Position numbers and translations under genes: made by a program. Below are positions 1 to 5,951 of a stretch of DNA of 13,708 nucleotides, one piece after another. The notes below the pieces were generated by a model. The model worked only from the letters and a program-made list of their open reading frames with translations. It was not told the origin of the DNA and searched no databases. Positions within the stretch are counted from its first letter, which is position 1. Each line of letters opens with the position of its first letter. The stretch comes from an uncultured Prevotella sp. (lineage in GTDB: Bacteria; Bacteroidota; Bacteroidia; Bacteroidales; Bacteroidaceae), in the NCBI GenBank assembly GCA_900546575.1, contig URDM01000077.1, positions 1-13,708 on the forward strand. Direction: 5' to 3'.

Positions 1-135
1 GGATTGGCTACATGTATTATCATATTCGTACGTGTTTAATATTGCATTTGCAAATATACGATTTATTTGATTGAAAATGAAATGTAGCAAGGAATTTTTA
101 GCTAAAAGAAGTTGTTGGTATTGTGATCCTAATGT

Positions 136-310
136 GTTCCTTCGTTCGTTATTCGTTCATCCTTCGTAGTGAACTCGATCATCCTCCGTAGTGAACTCGA
201 TCTGCCTCCGTTAACGAAGCGAAGGTATAATGGAGGCATAACGAAGGTAAATTGAAGGCATAACGGAGATGTAGCGAAGAGCGAACGAAGTATGAACGAA
301 TATGGAACGA
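136..310. repeat. Diverged 22-bp tandem array with head-to-head symmetry
   Basis: The clearest direct copies start at 158 and 180 (core TTCGTAGTGAACTCGAT, one T/C difference over 22 bp) and at 221 and 243 (core GAAGGTA...AGGCATAAC, 19 of 22 identical). The left half is rich in CCTTCGT and the right half in ACGAAGG. The outer arms 139-166 and 286-313 are inverted copies matching at 24 of 28 positions. The rest of 1-372 shows no gene. A minus-strand TATATTTG at 51-58 could be a promoter element for something left of the window, but no matching upstream element was found. Function is unknown. Confidence 0.7.
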
Positions 311-325
311 GGGGGAATTATAATT

Positions 326-361
326 GAATTACTGCAATGCCCCCACAGAATTACCGCAATG
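326..361. repeat. Direct repeat pair at 22-bp spacing
   Basis: GAATTACTGCAATG (326-339) and GAATTACCGCAATG (348-361) differ at one base and start exactly 22 bp apart. They lie just beyond the stop codon of the minus-strand porin remnant. Confidence 0.55.
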
Positions 362-372
362 ACCGATTTGGG

Positions 373-906
373 TTAAAACTTTATTGACAGTTCAGTATTG
401 ATAAGACTGTAATTATGCTCGTTGAGATTGCGGTCGTTCACCAAGGCATACTCTGCCGAGAGTCTTAAGTTTTTGGTGAAATAATAATCCGCACCAGCTT
501 CGTAGAATGTTTTTGCAGAATTCCATTCTGCATTGTTTCGATACAAGTCGTATCGAGCCTTTACATTCACTTTGTTCTTCACTACTGGTATAATCCCCAA
601 AGCGTAGAAACCGTCAGCTTTATTGCCGATAGCAGACAGATTGCAATCAGATGCGCTACCGTCATTAGTGTTGGTCATGGTTTTGGTAAAGGCATTTCCA
701 GTAGAATGAACATATTCAGAACGGAAAGTGAATCCCTCAGAAGCATATTCTCCACTAATGGCATATCGGTGTTGGGGCAGGCTTCTCACTCCACTTCTTT
801 TTTCTCCCGTCTGTTCATCTGTCCAGTTGCCTTTTCGGGCATAGTATGAAACGTCTCTTACTTGATAAAGATGAATGGATAAGATGTAGAATACGCATGC
901 GTATAG
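373..906 (-). pseudogene. Porin remnant, OprO/OprP-like, 5'-truncated
   Basis: This is the C-terminal part of an outer-membrane beta-barrel porin. The minus-strand frame is open from 906 to the TAA at 373-375 (177 codons) and is closed upstream by TGA at 907-909. Near its beginning it has SYYARKGNWTDEQ. It then shows alternating amphipathic strands rich in Tyr, Phe and Asn, such as KADGFYALGI, VKARYDLYRNNAEW, FYEAGADYYF and LRLSAEYALVNDRN, and ends in ...IKF with the terminal Phe typical of barrel proteins. These fit the C-terminal strands of the Porin O/P family, whose full members run to roughly 400 residues. There is no signal peptide, no convincing start (only an internal GTG at 789) and no N-terminal half. 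The N-terminal boundary, near the 21-bp array, looks like a deletion or insertion scar. The product is unlikely to be functional. Confidence 0.75.
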
Positions 907-935
907 TCAGTATCGTGATATAAAGAACTGTTGCG

Positions 936-1019
936 TGCCTTGATATGGTCGTATTATGCCTTGATACGACCGTATTGTGTCTTGAAATGATCGTATCATG
1001 GCATGATACGAAGTTTTTT
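936..1019. repeat. 21-bp tandem array, about 3.5 copies
   Basis: Units begin at 936, 957, 978 and 999, with consensus TGYCTTGATAYGRYCGTAT. Each unit contains a partial dyad, for example ATACG-AC-CGTAT at 964-975. The junction of the last units gives a 19-bp palindrome centred at 1001 (CGTATCATG G CATGATACG, 992-1010). The array ends about 215 bp before the start of the PLD operon. The region from 1020 to 1145 has no other repeat. Confidence 0.75.
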
Positions 1020-1148
1020 GTGACTTAGAGCACGTTGATGAAAGATTTCAGGTATGTTGGTCTTGACATTTTCCACGTAAGCAGCGAGTACTCGGAGATA
1101 TTCATTTCTGTTTTTTATTCCAACTGGCTTATAATCCGAAAATTTTAT
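996..1148 (-). pseudogene. Possible decayed coding fragment
   Basis: A minus-strand frame is open for 50 codons between TAG (1149-1151) and TGA (996-998), with no start codon near its beginning. Its translation has ordinary protein-like composition, including RNEYLRVLAAYVENVKTNIP and EIFHQRALSHKKLR. I do not recognise the family. The 3' end lies in the 21-bp array. It may be a remnant of a gene cut by rearrangement, or a chance open frame; the short length prevents a firm call. Confidence 0.25.
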
Positions 1149-1149
1149 C

Positions 1150-1157
1150 TAAATTTG
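1150..1157 (+). promoter_or_regulatory. Promoter -7 element upstream of the PLD operon
   Basis: TAAATTTG matches the Bacteroidota TAnnTTTG -7 element. No good TTTG is present at the expected -33 distance (only CTGG near 1124), so the promoter would be weak or factor-dependent. The start site would be near 1163, giving a leader of about 70 nt. The leader contains an upstream ATG at 1219. Confidence 0.45.
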
Positions 1158-1234
1158 TAGATGAAAAAATATCTTATGACTACGTAGATTTTTAAAGAGT
1201 CTTAAACACTATATAACCATGAAATCAAACGAAA

Positions 1235-2755
1235 ATGGCACAATATAAAATCTCAAATATCACAGACTTGTACTGGGCTGAAAACGACGGTTTCAAATCA
1301 GGACGTGACCCTATGGGTATTCAGAACAGTTCTGTAGCTACTTATGGATGGTTGCTTCGTGGTATGACCAACCTTACGGGTCACATCCGTTATTATAGTC
1401 TGTACTGTTGGTTGCTCAGTGAGTATGACAGTATAGAGCAGCAAGGTACTGTTGCTCTACACCAGTATAATTTTTTAAGGAGGGCTGAACTCATTTTGGC
1501 TTTTATAATGAAAGGACAAAATATGCGTTCTGTTGTTGGTGCTGATTTTGCCCAAAATAGATGTGACACCATACTATATGATGATGTATATGATATTGCG
1601 AAAGGAGCTGACTATGGAGAGAAAGAAAAGTACTGGGCATTTAAAAGTGGGGCATTCGGACAGTATTATTTAGGATCACTGATTTACTATAACCTTGTAA
1701 AAATTGAATCAGGAAGATTCCATCTTCTTACAAAAGGAAAGGAGTTGGCACAAGCCGTCAAGGATAGCGTGGATGAAGAAATACGCAGTTTGATGTTGGA
1801 GTGTATAACAGAAGGTGGATTGTCTGAAGAAGAAATAACCCGATTACTCCCATTAGGTTTGAATGCTATTAATCCAAATTCTTCAGAATGGATTTTCCTT
1901 AATAATCTATTGACCAAGGAGGATTCCAATGGGTTAACATTGAGAAGAGAAACAGTGTATTTGATGTTGACTGCTTGTGAATCGGAAGTTCCCATATCGA
2001 ATTTCGTTACACATGTTTTTCTCGAATATAAACAGTTGAGGAGAAGCAGCCCGGCAGTGTTTGGTTGGTATTTTTATTATCTGTGTGAAGCTCTGCATTA
2101 TGGTATAGAATCAATCTTTTGTTATGTATTGGACTGCATTGACAAATTTCAGAATCCTCCAGTTTCTGTACTATTAGACAATGCAGTAGATGATTTGGTC
2201 ATGTTGTTGAATGATGAGCAACAATACAAATCCATCGATGAATGGATAAAAGATTATCATGCAGAAATAGAATGGCAACTATCCGAAGTTAAGCGTTTGG
2301 TGAAAGAGCAAGACTATACAAAATCAGTAATTGAATCATTAAAGTTATTTTGGCTTTTATACCAAGAGTTTCAACAGAACAAGACCGCTATAATGGACTT
2401 TGAACAAAAGTATGATTTGGTACGGCAACGCGGAATTCTTAGTGAGGGGTTGAAGGATTATGTCGAAAGGTATGTTAGTTTACCTATTAGGACTTATTTG
2501 GAGAAAGTACTACGGCAGGTCATGAATGAGCACACTTTTGTTGCTATTAAAAAGATGGGAAATAGCGACTTGGATCTGCGTAAATTCATTTTGGAGAATG
2601 GTTGTGCCATATTGGTGGAGATGAGGTATCCTAATGAAACGAATCCACGTATAGAGTCGTTGCACAATTTTCTTGTAGATTTAGGCTATTTAAAGATTGA
2701 TAATACAACTACACCCATAGCAAAAAAATTCTTATCGGAGTATGGCAAAGAATGA
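1235..2755 (+). CDS. Unrecognised protein, partner of PLD-family protein
   Basis: This 506-residue cytoplasmic-looking protein has no signal peptide or clear membrane segment. I do not recognise a named domain with confidence. The N-terminal block (residues about 14-62) has the strongest family-like signature: WAENDGF...DPMGIQ, then LRGMTNLTGHIRYYSLYCWL. This is reminiscent of the G-x-T-x-x-x-x-x-R-Y-Y/F pattern of DUF6361-type proteins, which I recall but cannot verify. Residues about 146-175 (LVKIESGRFHLLTKGKELAQ) and about 475-503 (FLVDLGYLKI...TTPIAKKFL) each read like the last helix and wing of a winged-helix fold. Most of the rest appears helical. The ATG at 1235 is chosen because the N-terminal block begins right after it. 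The stop overlaps the next start by 14 bp, implying translational coupling and a stoichiometric partnership. Codon use is rich in AGA, AGG and ATA, unlike the gltA and gdhA genes downstream. Confidence 0.85.
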   Translation: MAQYKISNITDLYWAENDGFKSGRDPMGIQNSSVATYGWLLRGMTNLTGHIRYYSLYCWLLSEYDSIEQQGTVALHQYNFLRRAELILAFIMKGQNMRSVVGADFAQNRCDTILYDDVYDIAKGADYGEKEKYWAFKSGAFGQYYLGSLIYYNLVKIESGRFHLLTKGKELAQAVKDSVDEEIRSLMLECITEGGLSEEEITRLLPLGLNAINPNSSEWIFLNNLLTKEDSNGLTLRRETVYLMLTACESEVPISNFVTHVFLEYKQLRRSSPAVFGWYFYYLCEALHYGIESIFCYVLDCIDKFQNPPVSVLLDNAVDDLVMLLNDEQQYKSIDEWIKDYHAEIEWQLSEVKRLVKEQDYTKSVIESLKLFWLLYQEFQQNKTAIMDFEQKYDLVRQRGILSEGLKDYVERYVSLPIRTYLEKVLRQVMNEHTFVAIKKMGNSDLDLRKFILENGCAILVEMRYPNETNPRIESLHNFLVDLGYLKIDNTTTPIAKKFLSEYGKE

Positions 2756-5165
2756 GCATATATTATTTCAAGATATTCCATTAGGAAGCAAGAACGGCAC
2801 TTTTCATTCTGCTGTTCTGACTACCTATGCAATAGACTTGATACACTTTGATTGTTATCTGTGCAATATATTACATCGCAAGCAGATTACAAGTATAAAT
2901 ATATTAGCTGATAGTTCGCAACTCGATAAAGCTGTCGAGTGTGTAAATCCTCAGTTTCTCACGCATATAGGTAAGGAGTATTGTGTGTCGAGCATTAAGG
3001 CTAATGGAGCTTTTCATCCCAAAATAAATTTCTTTGTTGGATACAATACTGTATTAGTTTTGATAGGATCTGGAAATCTCACAGTAACCGGACATGGTAA
3101 GAATCATGAGGCTTTTACCGGATTCATGATTGATGCCGACAATGACCTGCACCGCCCTTTGATAGAGGAGTGTTGGGAGTATATTCTGTCGTTTAAGGGG
3201 CAATTTTGTGACTTTGAAAGAAGGAGACTCTTGGCCGAAATTCCTGACAATTGCAATCTTCTTAAGAAAGATTTTTCTCATAAGCATCATGTACTTCATA
3301 ATGTTGCTGATAACCTCAAGGCAGCTTTGTTATATCCAGAAAAAGGTAATAGTATTCTGTCGCAAATAGCCGCTATTATCCCTGGTGAAAAGGTGACGAA
3401 AATATCAGTTCTAAGTCCATATTATGACGAAGATGGAGCTACGCTGCTCAATCTTCTCGCTCTTTGTCGTAGGGCAAAAATGGATGTGATTATACAAAAG
3501 AATTGCAGCCTTCCTCCATATAAACTGCAAGAGAATCCTCGTATCAATTTCTTCGATTTTGACGAAACTAAACGTGGAAGACAGGAACAGAGAGGGTTCA
3601 GAGGATATGAACGTCTTGCACACGCTAAAATATATTTCTTTGAGACAGAGAAGACCAAATACTGTATAGTAGGAAGTGCTAATGCCACGAAATCTGGACT
3701 TGGTACAATGGGACGACGGGGCGTTAACGATGAGTTCTGTGTGCTGTATGTGTCAGATCAAATTGATTTTCTATGTGAATTGGAACTAAAGGTTGCCAAG
3801 CGACATAAGCTTACAATAGCTGATTTTACGCCGCATATCCGAATTGCAGAAAGCCGTCCTTCCAATAATGTAATCCAACTCATAGGAGCGTGGTATGCAT
3901 CGGGAGAGGTTATAATATCTCACAAAACATTAATGCCTGATTATTCTACAATCGTATTTGATAATGGGTCGGAAATATATTCTTTTGATAGTTTTGAAAC
4001 TAAGGATCGTATAAGCAAAGTAAAAATGTCTGTGGGAAGACTGTCGTGGATATGTTATGTTAATAATATCAATGGAAAATGTATATCAAATAAAGTGTTC
4101 TTAAATAGAATCGATGAACTTGATACTACAAACCCGTCGCCAGCAGTCCGAGAGTTGAATCGTTTTGTATATAGGATAGAATCTGAAGGTTTTAACGGAT
4201 TGGAAGTCGTTGACATGCTGTCTGATGTAATGTCACAATTGATAGAAGACAGCAATTCTATCTATACAAATAGTAATAGTGTTCACGCCTCGATGGTTCG
4301 TCGTCCTAAAGACACATCATTGCCTAATATTAAATATGATCCATCATTGGATAATGATGAAACTTCGACTTCGAGTGCTTTTCAACATGGTAGGGCTTCA
4401 AAGCTGATAGAATGCATAGAAGAAAGCATCAGAAGAAAAGTTCAGACTATGGAAGATGACTTGAAAGACGAAGAAGAGGAAGCTGATTCTGAAAGTAGCA
4501 ATAAACGTGTTTCTACTATAGATGCAAGTATAACTTTGAAGAAAACAGAAGTGTACTACTGTGAAGACCAGGCATTTTCCATTCTTCAAAAATACTTGAA
4601 TCTAATCACTAAGAGGAAGCAATATTGTCAGATGAAGCATAGGTCTATTTCTGCGGATGATTTATGTTTTTTTTCTCTCTCTATGTTTGCTTCTACAGAA
4701 ATATGTTATTTGAATAGATTCTTATATGACTTTACCGGCTCAAACAGGCGTGAAGAAAGTCACTATAAAAAATTGTTGTTTGAAAGTCTGGATCGTGTTA
4801 TGGAACATGAAGCACTCGAATGTCTAATAGAGTTTTCTAAATTCTGCAGTAGGTTTTATAGAGATAAATCATGTGATGAATCTTTCACAAAAGCTGCAAA
4901 AAGAGCTATGAAGTATGCTTTGCTATATGTTATGTTCTTCTTTAGATTCGCAAGTAGTAGAGATTTCAACGAGAAAAAAGTCAAGGAGTCTATGGAGTTA
5001 CTTATTAATATCTTTGGGATGCCGGACAGAGTGTATTTAGAAGAAGGGTATAAGCCGTTAATCGAGAAGTATAATCATGTATTTGAATTTAGATACATAG
5101 AGCAGACATTGTATAAATTAGGTTTCTCCATACCTGATTCTTGTGATAGTTTGTCCGTGAAATAA
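2742..5165 (+). CDS. PLD-family nuclease-like protein, possible defence effector
   Basis: This 807-residue protein carries two phospholipase-D superfamily half-sites. The first has H92-P-K94 followed by G109-S-G-N112; the second has H294-A-K296 followed by G311-S-A-N314. Each is preceded by a Rossmann-like strand segment (INILADSSQLD near residue 50; KISVLSPYYDEDGATLLNLL near 220). Both half-sites lack the Asp usually found after the Lys in phospholipases. Such H-K-N sites are known in PLD-type nucleases, including BfiI/NgoFVII-type restriction enzymes, so a nuclease role is inferred rather than lipid hydrolysis. Residues about 567-586 form an Asp/Glu-rich stretch that separates the N-terminal part from a largely helical C-terminal region of about 200 residues with no recognised domain. 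The start lies inside the end of the preceding gene. No methyltransferase, helicase or ATPase is adjacent, so a classical restriction-modification system is unlikely. Confidence 0.85.
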   Translation: MAKNEHILFQDIPLGSKNGTFHSAVLTTYAIDLIHFDCYLCNILHRKQITSINILADSSQLDKAVECVNPQFLTHIGKEYCVSSIKANGAFHPKINFFVGYNTVLVLIGSGNLTVTGHGKNHEAFTGFMIDADNDLHRPLIEECWEYILSFKGQFCDFERRRLLAEIPDNCNLLKKDFSHKHHVLHNVADNLKAALLYPEKGNSILSQIAAIIPGEKVTKISVLSPYYDEDGATLLNLLALCRRAKMDVIIQKNCSLPPYKLQENPRINFFDFDETKRGRQEQRGFRGYERLAHAKIYFFETEKTKYCIVGSANATKSGLGTMGRRGVNDEFCVLYVSDQIDFLCELELKVAKRHKLTIADFTPHIRIAESRPSNNVIQLIGAWYASGEVIISHKTLMPDYSTIVFDNGSEIYSFDSFETKDRISKVKMSVGRLSWICYVNNINGKCISNKVFLNRIDELDTTNPSPAVRELNRFVYRIESEGFNGLEVVDMLSDVMSQLIEDSNSIYTNSNSVHASMVRRPKDTSLPNIKYDPSLDNDETSTSSAFQHGRASKLIECIEESIRRKVQTMEDDLKDEEEEADSESSNKRVSTIDASITLKKTEVYYCEDQAFSILQKYLNLITKRKQYCQMKHRSISADDLCFFSLSMFASTEICYLNRFLYDFTGSNRREESHYKKLLFESLDRVMEHEALECLIEFSKFCSRFYRDKSCDESFTKAAKRAMKYALLYVMFFFRFASSRDFNEKKVKESMELLINIFGMPDRVYLEEGYKPLIEKYNHVFEFRYIEQTLYKLGFSIPDSCDSLSVK

Positions 5166-5180
5166 TTATTATATTGAATA

Positions 5181-5259
5181 TCCTTAAAACGGCGATGATG
5201 CCGAAAGGCTCTGTAACTAAGTCTGTAGCATCATCGCCGTTGTTGCAAGGATTTTTTTT
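5181..5259 (+). terminator. Terminator of the PLD operon
   Basis: A perfect 14-bp inverted repeat (AACGGCGATGATGC at 5188-5201 with its complement at 5228-5241) is extended by TCCTT/AAGGA (5181-5185 with 5247-5251) and followed by a run of eight T. It lies 16 bp after the stop codon. The 26-nt loop is unusually long for a simple terminator, which suggests the hairpin may be part of a repeated element used as a terminator. Confidence 0.75.
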
Positions 5260-5338
5260 ATTGCCTCTCTCTCCTCACAAACCGTTTGAGCAAGAAGGTC
5301 AGGAAGTAGGGGAAGGTATAGAACTTGCCGTCTTGCAT
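5217..5338 (-). pseudogene. Frameshifted small-peptide element on minus strand
   Basis: The minus strand from ATG 5336-5338 encodes MQDGKFYTFPYFLTFLLKRF and then VRRERQ before a stop at 5258-5260. If the AG-dinucleotide run at about 5266-5275 were two bases shorter, the frame would continue as VRREAIKKILATTAMMLQT to TAG at 5217-5219. I recall, unverified, similar short hypothetical peptides scattered through Prevotella-type genomes, so this may be a degenerate copy of a repeated element. The last codons overlap the terminator hairpin. The 114-codon plus-strand frame across this region is judged to be its antisense shadow. Confidence 0.4.
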
Positions 5339-5342
5339 AATA

Positions 5343-5457
5343 CATTATCACAAAATTCCAAAGGAAAACGACTTGAAAATCACAAAATTCCATATGTTTT
5401 TGTTGTGAAAATCACAAAATTCCTGATTCTTTTGTGGCTCTGTTATCAAAAAATTCC
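5343..5457. repeat. Array of four 17-bp repeats with 32-bp period
   Basis: Copies start at 5343, 5375, 5407 and 5441, each ending in ATCA(C/A)AAAATTCC. Copies 2 and 3 are identical over 17 bp (GAAAATCACAAAATTCC). Spacers are 15, 15 and 17 bp and are unrelated to each other. Copy 3 sits in a small dyad (TTGTG AAAAT CACAA, 5403-5417). The period is about three helical turns. The array directly follows the start of the minus-strand peptide element and could be its upstream control region or part of the same repeat. Confidence 0.75.
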
Positions 5458-5469
5458 GAAATATAGGGC

Positions 5470-5562
5470 AAAAAAAAAGCGACAGCCTTCACAGGCGACC
5501 GCTTCAAATCTTCAATAGGTATTAGCCTTTCTTTAAGGTAAAAAGATTGTTTTCAGGATAAC
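5470..5562 (-). ncRNA. Small RNA candidate of about 93 nt
   Basis: A self-contained minus-strand transcription unit: a canonical promoter ends at 5568, and an intrinsic terminator with an oligo-U tail ends at 5470. No reading frame of note lies between. The predicted RNA has a possible closing stem (AUCUU from 5547-5543 with AAGAU from 5512-5508) enclosing short hairpins, including AGG-CUAAU-ACCU. The terminator stem with a GUGA tetraloop follows. This promoter-plus-terminator layout is the one described for the Bacteroidales-1 RNA motif, but I cannot confirm membership from sequence alone. Ends are estimated from promoter spacing. Confidence 0.6.
5478..5503 (-). terminator. Intrinsic terminator of the small RNA
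   Basis: Read on the minus strand: AGCGGTCGCCT, loop GTGA, then AGGCTGTCGCT, followed by T tract 5478-5470. This gives 11 stem positions with two G-U pairs and one mismatch, closed by a GNRA tetraloop. Only a leftward transcript would use it. Confidence 0.7.
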
Positions 5563-5567
5563 TGATG

Positions 5568-5598
5568 CAAAGATATGATATTTTTTACACACTCCAAA
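5568..5598 (-). promoter_or_regulatory. Bacteroidota promoter for the small RNA
   Basis: Minus-strand TTTG (5598-5595), 19-bp spacer, TATCTTTG (5575-5568). Both boxes and the spacing match the Bacteroidota primary sigma consensus exactly. The start is expected near 5562. Confidence 0.7.
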
Positions 5599-5647
5599 CT
5601 TTTTTGACGTTTATTTTTGAAAAAAAGTTCCGTGTTCCCACACATAT

Positions 5648-5779
5648 ATGAAAAAATGTAAGTATAAAGGTGTAGATAGTCTTATTCGGGGTCTTTATTG
5701 TATACATATTGTTTTTGGGGGTATTTTTGTGTTGTTTTTATTCAAATTGTCGGTTTTTGTTATTTTTCTTGTCATTTAG
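5648..5779 (+). CDS. Possible 43-residue membrane peptide
   Basis: An ATG at 5648 opens 43 codons ending in TAG at 5777-5779. The product begins with MKKCKYKGVDSLIRG and continues as a long hydrophobic stretch (IHIVFGGIFVLFLFK and beyond), so it could be a single-span small membrane protein. There is no ribosome-binding site or clear promoter. AT-rich DNA readily yields such hydrophobic frames, so this may be chance. The remainder of 5599-5822 shows nothing else. Confidence 0.15.
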   Translation: MKKCKYKGVDSLIRGLYCIHIVFGGIFVLFLFKLSVFVIFLVI

Positions 5780-5822
5780 TAATTTATTTTGAGAAAAATA
5801 TGACGAAATAAAATATTTTTCG

Positions 5823-5830
5823 TATTTTTG
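5823..5830 (+). promoter_or_regulatory. Promoter -7 element for citrate synthase
   Basis: TATTTTTG fits TAnnTTTG. The -33 box is poor at the standard distance; a TTTG at 5788-5791 is too far away. The resulting leader of about 115 nt can fold through TGCCG (5849-5853) pairing with CGGCA (5883-5887) around a small TTGTTGAACAA hairpin (5861-5871). I recognise no known riboswitch. Confidence 0.5.
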
Positions 5831-5951
5831 CAGTCGAATAATCATTATTGCCGCACAGAATTGTTGAACAATGGTTTTTAGTCGGCATGCACCGTAAAGG
5901 TAAAGAGATAGATAACACCCAAAAGCGTACAATCAATAAACGGTAGCATTT

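Noticed and set aside
1235..5165. Classical restriction-modification system
   Set aside because: No methyltransferase or specificity subunit is encoded nearby, so the PLD protein cannot be called a standard restriction enzyme.
5343..5457. CRISPR array
   Set aside because: Repeats are 17 bp and diverged at both ends, spacers are only 15-17 bp and no cas gene is present.
5174..5518. Plus-strand frame of 114 codons from a TTG start
   Set aside because: It runs through the terminator hairpin, T tract and 32-bp repeat array, which it reads in changing frames; its first half is the antisense of a more protein-like minus-strand peptide.
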